From positions 248,001-312,000 of the forward strand of contig NZ_VANV01000001.1 of NCBI RefSeq assembly GCF_022496765.1: a DNA stretch of 64,000 nucleotides, written 5' to 3'. Below the pieces are notes generated by a model. It worked only from the letters and a program-made list of their open reading frames with translations, did not search any database and had not been told where the DNA came from. This document shows positions 7,651 through 15,332 of the stretch, one piece after another. Origin of the DNA: Acidaminobacter sp. JC074 (GTDB lineage: Bacteria > Bacillota > Clostridia > Peptostreptococcales > Acidaminobacteraceae). Every line of letters starts with the position of its first letter. Positions within the stretch are counted from its first letter, which is position 1. A program made the position numbers and the translations under genes.

Positions 7651-8346
7651 TTAACAATCTGCCCAGTAAGGATTGATGTAATCCTTTAGTCCGGCCTCAT
7701 CTATAACCGTAATACGCCTTTCTTCTATCTTTATAAATCCCTTATCCCTAAAAAACTTAAGGCCATTGGTTATGGTCGAACGATTAGAAGCCAACCTGCT
7801 GGCAAGCTCCTCATGGGTCAGTCTCATCTGAATCGTCTTTTTCTGCTTGTCATCATCAGTTCGGTAGTTGGTTGTATGGCTCCATCTCAAAATAGCATGG
7901 GCAAGCTTACCAAGAGAATTGTTAAACCTCATATCAGCAAGTTCAAGCATGACAATCCTATATTTTCTAATGATGGAATGCATAAACTCCTTATAAAGTT
8001 CTGGTTGTTCTTTAAGAAGATCTTCAATCTTGTCTCTCGAAACAATCGATATAGAAGATTTTTCTGCAGCCCTTGTAATGACACAGGTTCTATAACCATC
8101 GAAGAAATCCATCTCTCCAAAAATCGTGCCCTTATCTAATCTAAAAAAAGTAATTTCATCGCCATCTTCTGAATAAAGGACTTGGTCGAAAGCACCTTCA
8201 ACAACGATATAAACTTGGTCTGCACTTTCAGGATCAACAATCTCATTTTTCTTAAATGTTTTTTTACTGCCTAAAGGGGCCAGCACATTCAGAAAACATT
8301 TTGTCATCTTTTTTTGAAGTTCTTCATTAAACAGTTGTTCATACAT
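7651..8346 (-). CDS. Crp/Fnr-family transcriptional regulator
   Basis: About 231 residues. An N-terminal cyclic-nucleotide-binding-like beta-roll is present (VYIVVEGAFDQVLYSEDG... then GTIFGEMDFFDG), followed by the long dimer helix (about 110-150) and a C-terminal HTH_Crp (RLTHEELASRLASNRSTITN, recognition helix SNRSTITNGLKFF). No N-terminal Cys cluster is seen, so it is not an Fnr-type Fe-S sensor; the effector is unknown. The start at 8346 has a GGGAGTAGG site upstream; GTG at 8364 is an alternative. A perfect dyad overlaps its own promoter, suggesting autoregulation. Confidence 0.85.
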   Translation of the reverse strand: MYEQLFNEELQKKMTKCFLNVLAPLGSKKTFKKNEIVDPESADQVYIVVEGAFDQVLYSEDGDEITFFRLDKGTIFGEMDFFDGYRTCVITRAAEKSSISIVSRDKIEDLLKEQPELYKEFMHSIIRKYRIVMLELADMRFNNSLGKLAHAILRWSHTTNYRTDDDKQKKTIQMRLTHEELASRLASNRSTITNGLKFFRDKGFIKIEERRITVIDEAGLKDYINPYWADC

Positions 8347-8373
8347 TTTTATACCTACTCCCACATTTATGTG

Positions 8374-8410
8374 ATTATAACAGATTAGACAAGATAAATT
8401 TGTTGTCTAA
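8374..8410 (-). promoter_or_regulatory. Promoter with perfect TTAGACAA/TTGTCTAA operator for the Crp/Fnr-type gene
   Basis: A TATAAT (reverse strand, 8379-8374) lies 5 bp downstream of a perfect inverted repeat, TTAGACAA at 8385-8392 and TTGTCTAA at 8403-8410 with a 10-bp centre. The dyad covers the -35 region, where no good -35 hexamer is visible. This fits negative autoregulation or an activator-dependent promoter. Confidence 0.5.
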
Positions 8411-8441
8411 ACCACATTTTTCTGATTTTATTATACAAGAA

Positions 8442-8465
8442 AAAGAAGTCCTAATGAACTTCTTT
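8442..8465 (-). terminator. Intrinsic terminator of the two-component operon
   Basis: AAAGAAGT/ACTTCTTT pairs across an 8-nt loop and is followed by a T-run on the reverse strand. The stem includes the last codons of the histidine kinase gene. Confidence 0.75.
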
Positions 8466-9824
8466 TGTGATCATGTACCTGACACCCATAGGCGTGTTTT
8501 CTATATAAAGCTCATAATGATAAAGTTTAAGTGTATTGTTTATGATGGCAAGACCCAGTCCAGACCTGCCTTCTTTACCTTTAACAAATGGTTTCTTTAT
8601 ATTAGAAAGTATAAATGGATCTATCTGGTCACCATCATTTTCAATCATAATGGAATCACCTAGCTTGATAATGATTTTTGATTTTGCGTACCGCATTTGA
8701 TTGGTTAAAATATTTTCAACAATCCTCATCCAAGATTCATAGTCACCTGTCAAATGATGATAACCTTCAATGACAACATCGAGTTGTCTATTGTTAAGGG
8801 TTTCTACTGCTTTTTCAAACAAGTCCTCTAACTTAAGAGAGGCCATACTCACATTGTTTCTTGCCAGATAATCACTCTTATTTAAAATAATCAAGTCTTT
8901 GGTTAAGTTCTCTAACTTATCTAGCTCCTTCATGATGATTTCATAAGAAGCTTCAGGCGTCCCATTGGGATATTGATGATGAATAAGGGCATCCATATAG
9001 CCTTGTAAAACCATAATCGGCGTTTTAAGCTCATGACTGATGATCTGAAAGTTTTCAGCCTGTTCCTCTTGAATTAAAGAAAGCTGTCTTCCCATCCTGT
9101 TCATAGCATCGCCGAGTCTGCCGATTTCATCTTTTGGTGTTGATTTGATAACCGTGTTAAAATCGCCTTCACCTATTTTTTTAGTACCATCTTCTAAATG
9201 CCCTAGTCTGTTACCAATCGACCTAAATACAAAGAATAAAATGGTTATGACGATGATGAGTAAAACAGACAAGCCGACGGCAAATGTAAGCATCACATTT
9301 TGCGTCAATTCAATGCTGTATTTCTCAGAAATATAAGTCACATAATAAACACTCGCCACATCCTTAGATGGCAGCCTTTTTTCTTCAATAAGTTGGTCAT
9401 ATTGAGCAACGGCATAAAAAACATTTTCCTCTTCAAAGACAGTTTCTCCATGAAAAGGCATATCCTGAGTGACGTCAATTTCTTGAATAACTGCTTCTAG
9501 AAATCCTAAGTCTCTTGCCAGGACTTCATAAGAACCATCATTCTTCTTTAAAACAAATGTAGAATTGACCTGCTTAGAAGGTAGAACCCTTATGGCCAGG
9601 GCTGATGCTATTCGATCTTTAACAGGACTTATTACACTGGATTCTATTTTATCCTGGTCTATCCCTCTTAAACGACCAATTTCACTATCCAGCCTGTTAT
9701 AAGAGTCTTGTCTAAAGTAATCTTTAATGACAGATTGCAAAACAATCATCAGAATCAGTGAAATGATAATTGTTGGTACAACAATCCATAACATAGACCT
9801 AGTGAACAATGACTTAGTCTTCAT
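8451..9824 (-). CDS. Membrane sensor histidine kinase (HAMP, HisKA, HATPase)
   Basis: A 457-residue kinase with TM1 at about 10-32, an extracytoplasmic sensor of about 145 residues, TM2 at about 179-201 and a HAMP linker at 200-252. The HisKA box is NFQIISHELKTPIMVLQGY with phospho-His264, and the ATPase domain has ENILTNQMRY (N box variant) and GRSGLGLAI (G2 box). It overlaps the response regulator gene by 11 bp, so the pair is one unit. The start at 9824 is chosen because it gives the normal short cytoplasmic tail before TM1; ATG 9851 would add nine residues. The genes sit behind a secreted repeat-protein gene that is probably the main target. Confidence 0.9.
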   Translation of the reverse strand: MKTKSLFTRSMLWIVVPTIIISLILMIVLQSVIKDYFRQDSYNRLDSEIGRLRGIDQDKIESSVISPVKDRIASALAIRVLPSKQVNSTFVLKKNDGSYEVLARDLGFLEAVIQEIDVTQDMPFHGETVFEEENVFYAVAQYDQLIEEKRLPSKDVASVYYVTYISEKYSIELTQNVMLTFAVGLSVLLIIVITILFFVFRSIGNRLGHLEDGTKKIGEGDFNTVIKSTPKDEIGRLGDAMNRMGRQLSLIQEEQAENFQIISHELKTPIMVLQGYMDALIHHQYPNGTPEASYEIIMKELDKLENLTKDLIILNKSDYLARNNVSMASLKLEDLFEKAVETLNNRQLDVVIEGYHHLTGDYESWMRIVENILTNQMRYAKSKIIIKLGDSIMIENDGDQIDPFILSNIKKPFVKGKEGRSGLGLAIINNTLKLYHYELYIENTPMGVRYMITKEVH

Positions 9825-10473
9825 GTCCGCACCATCTATAACCGAAGCCATAAACCGTTTCTATAGGCAGATGACTTGATTTCTTTCTTATACGTCTGAT
9901 TAAATCATCCACGACTCTGTCGCTTCCAAAGTAATCATCTCCCCAAATCTTATAAAGGAGTTGTTCTCTTGTAAAGGCTTGATTGGGATGTTTTGAAAAC
10001 ATGGCAATCATATCAAACTCTTTAGAAGTAAAATCAGCCATTTTGCCTTCCACATAAATCAACCTTTTCTCATAGTCGATCTCTACTAAACCGAAAGTCT
10101 TGTTAGATGTATTTTTTACTACTGATTTCATAAGTCGGTTTAAACGTATAGTTAACTCCCTTGGTAAAAAGGGCTTTGTGATATAATCATCACTGCCAAT
10201 TTCTAACCCTAGAAGCTTGTCTATCTCCGAATCTCTTGCAGATGTAATCAACACTTTCTTGCTCGGGTAAATACTTTTGATTTCTTTAACCAAATCGAGT
10301 CCAGACCCATCAGGTAGGTTGATATCTACAATCCAAGCGTCTACATCATCTTCTAAATGATCGACAGCTTCATTATAAGTTAAGAAACTGGTCACATCAT
10401 ATCCTTCTTGTTTTAGTGAAAACGTCAAAAGTGTGTTTAAGTTTTCTTCATCCTCGACAAGATAACAAATCAT
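9814..10473 (-). CDS. OmpR/PhoB-family response regulator
   Basis: 219 residues. An N-terminal receiver domain has acceptor Asp50 (AWIVDINLPDGSG) and Lys100 (YITKPF). The C-terminal winged helix is of OmpR type (FTREQLLYKIWGDDYFGSDR..VDDLIRRIRKK..VYGFGYRW). Start at 10473 is preferred because AAAGGA is spaced for it, and the ATG at 10488 precedes that site. OmpR-type regulators bind direct repeats of about 10-11 bp period; exactly such repeats (GAATTATS three times) lie in front of the upstream repeat-protein gene. It overlaps the kinase gene. Confidence 0.93.
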   Translation of the reverse strand: MICYLVEDEENLNTLLTFSLKQEGYDVTSFLTYNEAVDHLEDDVDAWIVDINLPDGSGLDLVKEIKSIYPSKKVLITSARDSEIDKLLGLEIGSDDYITKPFLPRELTIRLNRLMKSVVKNTSNKTFGLVEIDYEKRLIYVEGKMADFTSKEFDMIAMFSKHPNQAFTREQLLYKIWGDDYFGSDRVVDDLIRRIRKKSSHLPIETVYGFGYRWCGHED

Positions 10474-10500
10474 AAAATGTCCTTTCATAAAACTAGGAAA

Positions 10501-10525
10501 AGATTAAGAGAAAATCTCTTAATCT
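10501..10525 (-). terminator. Partial terminator between the repeat-protein gene and the regulator pair
   Basis: An 11-bp perfect stem (AGATTAAGAGA/TCTCTTAATCT) with a 3-nt loop is followed by TTTTCC on the reverse strand. The T-run is short, so it may act as an attenuator that lets some transcripts continue into the response regulator and kinase genes. Confidence 0.65.
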
Positions 10526-10532
10526 CGCACCA

Positions 10533-11432
10533 TTATTTTCTACCACCGAATGCTTTTACAGCACCCTTCAATTTAGAACCAAAATTAAAGTCTGGCATCT
10601 CAAAGCCTGCTTCTTCTAGAGCTTCTTTTAACTCTTCACGATCAAGACCTTGTTCTTTAAGTTTCTCTACTTTAGCCTTGTAAGCATCTAGTTGAGCTTG
10701 TTGTTCTTCTGTCAATTCAACCTTTTGAAAAGATGACATTCTTGAACCTATAAAGTTTGGAAGTTCGATCCCTGCTTCTTCTAAAGCTTCTTTCATTTCT
10801 TCACGATTAAGACCTTGGTCTTTAAGTTCTTCTAATTTTGCCTTGTAAGCTTCAAGTTGAGCTTGTTGTTCTTCTGTTAGTTCTACTTTAGAAGAACCAC
10901 CAAATTTAGAGCCTAAAAAGTCAGGTACTTCAAAACCAGCTTCTTCTAGAGCTGCTTTCATATCTTCTCTTTCAACACCTTGTTCTTTTAACTCAGCGAT
11001 TTTAGCCTTGTAAGCTTCCAACTGTGCTTCTTGCTCTTCTGTTAACTCTACTTTAGGCGCTTGCATTCTCGAACCTATAAAGTTAGGCATTTCAAAACCT
11101 GCATCTTCTAGTGCTTCTTTCATTTCTTCACGACTTAAACCTTGTTCTTTTAATTCTTCAACCTTAGTCATGAAAGCATCCATTTGAGCCTGTTGTTCTT
11201 CTGTTAATTCTTTCTTTTGAAACTTACCGAATGACTTTGAAAAAGTTTTTGGTCCTTCAAGTTCATAACCTTCATCTTCTAGTGTTGCATGAATTTCAAC
11301 TCTTGTTAAACCTTGATCCTGTAATTCTTTGATTCTCTCCTCAAGTGATACTGTATCATCTGCAAAAGCAGCTGCTCCTAATAGAGATGATGCCATAATT
11401 GTAACGATTAATGTCTTTGCTAATTTTTTCAT
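10533..11432 (-). CDS. Secreted helical repeat protein of unknown function
   Basis: 299 residues. A clear signal peptide (MKKLAKTLIV..., hydrophobic core to about 22, cleavage near AFA-DD) is followed by four tandem repeats of 54-55 residues beginning at 75, 129, 184 and 239, and a diverged partial copy at 28-60. Each repeat reads ELTEEQQAQLEAYKAK, then ELKEQGLxREEMKEALEE, then AGFEMPxF, so two acidic helices and a short Pro-containing turn. The protein ends in a basic tail (SKLKGAVKAFGGRK). It is very acidic and may bind cations or cationic peptides at the cell surface; this is inference. It heads an operon with a two-component system and is preceded by phased direct repeats. Confidence 0.85.
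   Translation of the reverse strand: MKKLAKTLIVTIMASSLLGAAAFADDTVSLEERIKELQDQGLTRVEIHATLEDEGYELEGPKTFSKSFGKFQKKELTEEQQAQMDAFMTKVEELKEQGLSREEMKEALEDAGFEMPNFIGSRMQAPKVELTEEQEAQLEAYKAKIAELKEQGVEREDMKAALEEAGFEVPDFLGSKFGGSSKVELTEEQQAQLEAYKAKLEELKDQGLNREEMKEALEEAGIELPNFIGSRMSSFQKVELTEEQQAQLDAYKAKVEKLKEQGLDREELKEALEEAGFEMPDFNFGSKLKGAVKAFGGRK
10569..11210 (-). repeat. Four in-gene tandem repeats of 162-165 bp
   Basis: The four units encode 54, 55, 55 and about 50 residues and are very similar at protein level, with the same ELTEEQ start and AGFEMP-type end. The nucleotide copies have drifted in third positions, so the expansion is not brand new. Confidence 0.85.
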
Positions 11433-11474
11433 TGTTTTAGCTCCTTTCTTGTTTATGTCATCATCTTATCAATA

Positions 11475-11513
11475 CTATATGGAGGAATTATCAATGAATT
11501 ATGGGGAATTATG
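11475..11513 (-). promoter_or_regulatory. Phased direct repeats and promoter of the repeat-protein operon
   Basis: GAATTATC (11485-11492), GAATTATG (11496-11503) and GAATTATG (11506-11513) recur with 11- and 10-bp spacing, one DNA turn, as OmpR-family regulators require. On the reverse strand they sit over the -35 position of a TATAGT -10 box (11480-11475) that lacks a proper -35. The likely binder is the response regulator encoded in the same operon. Confidence 0.55.
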
Positions 11514-11515
11514 TG

Positions 11516-12340
11516 TTATAGAAATTTTAGAACACTTGTCGGTTTAAATGATTTTTCAAAAGCTACTTCTAAATCATTTAGATTCAAGTCTACGGGAGCA
11601 TTGTCCATCATGGTAATTAGAAATCTGTTTCTTACTAATATATCCTCATGGTCTCTAATTTTATTTAGATACTTATCAGGAATCTCTGTTTGACCGCTGA
11701 TGATCTCATCTATTGTTCCATAAGAAAGGATTTCCGCAGCACGTTTTGGTCCAATCCCTTTAATGCCAGGAATATTATCTGCTGTATCTCCTACGAGTGA
11801 CTTATACTCAATAATCTGTTCTGGACTCACACCAAGCTTTTCCTTAATGGATATAGGCGTTAATATTTCACTGTTTTTGCCTCTTGATTTATAGATGGAT
11901 ACAGACTCACTTACAAGCTGGTTGAAATCTGAATCTGTCGATACGATAACAAACTCATAGTCATCATGGTGTTTTTTACAAATGGTTGCAATATAATCAT
12001 CTGCCTCAAAACCATCGGCTTCTAAAAAGGCTATATCCAACTCATCTAAAACCTTGTAAATGTCCCCTAACTGCTCAAATGGATTTTCTTCTTGTTCAGT
12101 ATAGTCGATTCTATTTTGCTTATAATCTGGATAAACTTCCAGTCTAGACTTGGTACTTGTTACAGAATCAAAGAGGACAAGTAGTTTAGATGCGCCTAAA
12201 TCCTTAACCATCTTGTTAATAGAACTGGCAAAGCCGACCTGGCACCTTCGGTCGATACCATGATGCATAATCGGCCTGTTAAAGCCAAAGAATATCCTAA
12301 ATAGCAAGTTATGTCCATCTACTAATATTATTTTTTCCAT
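11516..12340 (-). CDS. 5'-3' exonuclease (flap endonuclease-like, stand-alone)
   Basis: About 274 residues, equivalent to the N-terminal exonuclease domain of DNA polymerase I, encoded separately. The N-terminal metal-site motif is ILVDGHNLLFRIFFGF, the arch region carries R..YPDYKQNR, then EADGFEADDYIATI and STDSDFNQLV supply more metal-binding acids. The C-terminal helix-hairpin-helix GDTADNIPGIKGIGPKRAAEI binds DNA. The role would be removal of RNA primers and flaps. The start at 12340 begins the family N-terminus (MEKIILVDGHN); the upstream in-frame extension is unlike the family. The ribosome binding site (GAGAG) is weak. Confidence 0.93.
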   Translation of the reverse strand: MEKIILVDGHNLLFRIFFGFNRPIMHHGIDRRCQVGFASSINKMVKDLGASKLLVLFDSVTSTKSRLEVYPDYKQNRIDYTEQEENPFEQLGDIYKVLDELDIAFLEADGFEADDYIATICKKHHDDYEFVIVSTDSDFNQLVSESVSIYKSRGKNSEILTPISIKEKLGVSPEQIIEYKSLVGDTADNIPGIKGIGPKRAAEILSYGTIDEIISGQTEIPDKYLNKIRDHEDILVRNRFLITMMDNAPVDLNLNDLEVAFEKSFKPTSVLKFL

Positions 12341-12454
12341 GTTTTCTCTCTTTTCGTATACTAGGCCCTTTGTCAAAATCTTATTATTGCATTTATACCC
12401 TAACAAGATATGACCGGCCATGATTTGCTTCAATATAATGATCGACCCTTATAT

Positions 12455-12486
12455 ATACCCAAGCAAGCTTCCTTTAATTTGGGTAT
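12455..12486. repeat. Inverted repeat ATACCCAA/TTGGGTAT
   Basis: A perfect 8-bp dyad with a 16-nt centre lies between the M28 peptidase stop and the exonuclease start. There is no T-run on the reverse strand, so it may be a weak transcript-end hairpin or an operator. Confidence 0.3.
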
Positions 12487-12557
12487 TTATTCACTTTTCA
12501 CATAATCCAGTATCTAATAATAAGAAGTCTGTGGTTGAATCTGATATCTACAGAAGA

Positions 12558-13706
12558 TTATTTTTTCCTAAGATATTTTAGTGTGGCGGCTGATATCCTA
12601 TCTAAGATAGAATAATCAATTCTATTGGATTGATCAGCCGGTGTATGATAAAGCTCTGATCTGAAGTTGGCCATATCCGTAATAAAGAGGCCTTTGATAC
12701 CAGCCTTCCAAAATGGTGCATGATCTGATCTTAACAAATCAGGCAGCATGATTTTAACTTGATCATAAGAAAGCGGCAAATGCATGCCTAGATAAGGCAG
12801 CTGTCCTACAGTTTCACAGGCTTTTAAGTAGTCTGATAAGATATGTTTTGATGAGTTACCACCAAATATGCCTATATAGTTGCCTTCATTTTGATCCATA
12901 TCTACCAAGTGACTTTGTATAAGATCTTTGGTCATATCATTTAAAGGAAGAGGTCTTTGGGTATTTTTGCCCTTTTTTATCCAACCTAAACAATCCATTA
13001 CTATAACTTCTGATACTTGAATACCTTTTTCCTCAAGATAGCCTTGAAGTCTAGATGAGCCCATCATTATACGACCACCATCAAAAAAGTCATTTAAAAA
13101 GCTTTCGTGGCCATGTATCATAATATCACAATAGGTCTTTTGGACACCAGATAATCCTTCGACTTGCTTTTTATAGCCATCTAACAAACTAGAACCATTT
13201 TGCTTTTCTTTTCTAGCGGACTTCTCCACTTGCAAACAAAGTTGATTGACTTCTAAAGTTACATACCTGCCTTCAGCATCTGTTATACCCTTTTTTTGAA
13301 GTTCATTGATTAAATAGTGATCAAATCCAGGATGTCCTTCTTCTAAAGTAAAGCCAACAAACATGATATGGGGTACTTTCTTATCATCTTTTATCTTGTT
13401 TAAAACATCTAACATGACAGATAGGCCTGATAAATTGTCATTTGCACCAGGCGACTTTCTGACTGTATCGTAGTGAGCACCAATTAAAATAGCAGGTTCA
13501 CTCTTATCACCTAGATGGCCTATAATATTCTTAAAGGTCTTGTTAAAACCCTTTACAGAAAATGTATGTGTCCAGGTATCTAAACCAGCATGACTAAACT
13601 TACTTTCTATAAAGTCTGCCGTTGATTCAAGTGCATCATAAGTATCCAAAGGATGTCTTTCTCCTTCAAGTCTTTTAATTATTTCATAGATGTATTCTCT
13701 TGACAT
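12558..13706 (-). CDS. M28-family metallopeptidase (aminopeptidase-like)
   Basis: A 382-residue protein without signal peptide, so probably cytoplasmic. The co-catalytic zinc site of M28 is visible in order: LIGAHYDTV with His78 and Asp80, PGANDNLSG with Asp90, the catalytic Glu122-Glu123 pair in TLEEGHP, a later LRSDHAPFW and the C-terminal YHTPADQSN with the last His. Family members remove N-terminal residues from peptides. An insert of about 110 residues between the EE pair and the last zinc ligands distinguishes it from minimal aminopeptidases. AAAGGAG precedes the start. Confidence 0.88.
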   Translation of the reverse strand: MSREYIYEIIKRLEGERHPLDTYDALESTADFIESKFSHAGLDTWTHTFSVKGFNKTFKNIIGHLGDKSEPAILIGAHYDTVRKSPGANDNLSGLSVMLDVLNKIKDDKKVPHIMFVGFTLEEGHPGFDHYLINELQKKGITDAEGRYVTLEVNQLCLQVEKSARKEKQNGSSLLDGYKKQVEGLSGVQKTYCDIMIHGHESFLNDFFDGGRIMMGSSRLQGYLEEKGIQVSEVIVMDCLGWIKKGKNTQRPLPLNDMTKDLIQSHLVDMDQNEGNYIGIFGGNSSKHILSDYLKACETVGQLPYLGMHLPLSYDQVKIMLPDLLRSDHAPFWKAGIKGLFITDMANFRSELYHTPADQSNRIDYSILDRISAATLKYLRKK

Positions 13707-14064
13707 AAGTTCTCCTTTATTTTTCTACTTTTATTATAACCTATATTCAAATGTAAAATGTACTTTATTTGAAAGCCAAGCATTTCCAATCTAGAGAAAT
13801 CGACCATATAAGAAATCTACTATACGGATTTTGTATATAATTATTTTACAATTCATTTTGATTTCATAAACGCATGTCATCTTGCATAAAGAAAGGGCAA
13901 CACGACTTTTTAATAACAAGACAAGCTATAATGAATATAAATGCAGCGAGGTGTATTTTTAAGCGTAATACACTTCCAAGAATTTTATGTAAAACTCATA
14001 AGTGAAATAAATTTACATTAACTGTATAAAGGGTATAATTAAGAAGCTAGTTAAAGGAGGCGAA
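13707..14064. other. Long leader/promoter region of the chemoreceptor gene
   Basis: About 360 non-coding bases separate two divergent genes. A second possible -10 box (TATAAT, 13927-13932) is followed by a 10-bp hairpin whose arms are 13948-13957 and 13967-13976, centred on GGTGTATT/AATACACT, which would lie at the 5' end of such a transcript. I could not match the hairpin to a known riboswitch. The remainder shows no coding potential. Confidence 0.4.
14012..14039 (+). promoter_or_regulatory. Promoter of the soluble chemoreceptor gene
   Basis: TTTACA and TATAAT are separated by 16 bp, 26 bp before the start codon. This is the sigma-A pattern rather than the sigma-D motility pattern. Confidence 0.65.
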
Positions 14065-15264
14065 ATGTTTAAAAAGAATTATCATAAGAAATTTGTTGAG
14101 TTTATGCCATACCTTAAAGAGGTTATGCAAAAAGACATCATGGTTTCAGTAACTGATTTGGAAAAGTTTATCTCTTATGTACCAGGGGACGCTTTAGATG
14201 TTAAAGTTAAAGTAGGATCAAAGATTCCAGAAGGCGACCCACTCCAAGCAACTATAAAAAACAATCAGATCATTACAGCAGTTGTGCCTAAGGAAGTATA
14301 TGGCCTGCCATTTAGAGCTGTAACTTATCCCATTAGAGATGATAATGGTAAGTGTGTTGGTGCTGTAGGTATAGCAGAATCTCTTGCTAAGGAAGAAAAA
14401 ATTGCCGGCTCTCTTGGAAATGTTGTAACAGAAATTGAAGAATCAAATGCGGCTATTAGAGCAATCACTGGTGATATTACAGATATGACAAGTGGCATTC
14501 AAGAACTTGCTGCGACATCTGAAGAAGTGGCATCTAGCGTTGATTCCATTACCACGCTTTCAACAAATATCTACGCTATGGTTGAAGAAGCATCTGCAGC
14601 AAGTCAAAGCGTTATGACCGAAGCCAAAGAAGGTATAGAATCTGTCTCTGAGATCAACACCATGATTGGTGATGTTTCATCAGAGATCATTGGTATCAAA
14701 GACCAGATTGAAACACTTTATACATCAATTTCTAAAGCTTATGAGATGATTGAACTGATTAACAACATCTCTAGTCAAACAAACCTTCTTGCACTGAATG
14801 CATCTATAGAAGCTGCTAGAGCTGGTGAACATGGTAAAGGCTTTGCAGTCGTAGCTGACGAAGTTGGTAAGTTAGCTGTCCAATCACAGGACTCTGCAAC
14901 AGAGATTTCAGAGATCATGAAGTCTATCCAAAATGATATATCTAGTGTTGTTAACAGAGTAAATAAAACAGCTGAAAATACAGATAAGAATAAGGGACAA
15001 GTTGAAACAGCTACTAAGAACATTGAATCTATCTTAAGAGAAATCAACGATGTTGATGCAGCTGTAGGTTCTGTTAAAGATCAAATCGAAAAGCAAGTTC
15101 ATTCTACAACGGAAATGCAAACTGCCATTGAGTCTTTAGCAGATACAGTAGACCAAAGTGCCAATTATGGAAGCCGTATCAGTGACAATCTACAAGAGCA
15201 AATGAATCAGTTAGAACACTTTGAAGCTGAGGTTAAAACTTCTGTAGAAGATATACTTAAATAA
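14065..15264 (+). CDS. Soluble methyl-accepting chemotaxis protein
   Basis: 399 residues with no membrane segment. The N-terminal 110 residues ([24 protein letters not shown], then [10 protein letters not shown]) form a small PAS/Cache-like sensor. The rest is a long coiled-coil signalling domain. Its tip carries the CheA/CheW-binding consensus [20 protein letters not shown], then [20 protein letters not shown]. It would report an intracellular or redox-type cue to the CheA array. AAAGGAGG precedes the ATG; a bidirectional terminator follows. Confidence 0.92.
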   Translation: MFKKNYHKKFVEFMPYLKEVMQKDIMVSVTDLEKFISYVPGDALDVKVKVGSKIPEGDPLQATIKNNQIITAVVPKEVYGLPFRAVTYPIRDDNGKCVGAVGIAESLAKEEKIAGSLGNVVTEIEESNAAIRAITGDITDMTSGIQELAATSEEVASSVDSITTLSTNIYAMVEEASAASQSVMTEAKEGIESVSEINTMIGDVSSEIIGIKDQIETLYTSISKAYEMIELINNISSQTNLLALNASIEAARAGEHGKGFAVVADEVGKLAVQSQDSATEISEIMKSIQNDISSVVNRVNKTAENTDKNKGQVETATKNIESILREINDVDAAVGSVKDQIEKQVHSTTEMQTAIESLADTVDQSANYGSRISDNLQEQMNQLEHFEAEVKTSVEDILK

Positions 15265-15300
15265 GAACTAATCATCGTGACTTTCAAACCAATAAGATAA

Positions 15301-15332
15301 AACTGCTAGAAAATTTCTAGCAGTTTTTTTAT
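15301..15332. terminator. Bidirectional terminator between chemoreceptor and GH94 genes
   Basis: AACTGCTAGAAA/TTTCTAGCAGTT is a perfect 12-bp inverted repeat followed by seven Ts on the forward strand and TTTTAT on the reverse strand, so it can end both convergent transcripts. Confidence 0.9.

Noticed and set aside
7813..8139. Forward open frame of 108 codons
   Set aside because: It lies inside the Crp/Fnr-type regulator gene on the other strand and has no recognisable domain or ribosome binding site.
10569..11210. CRISPR-like repeats
   Set aside because: The 162-165 bp repeats are in frame within a protein gene and contiguous, with no spacers.
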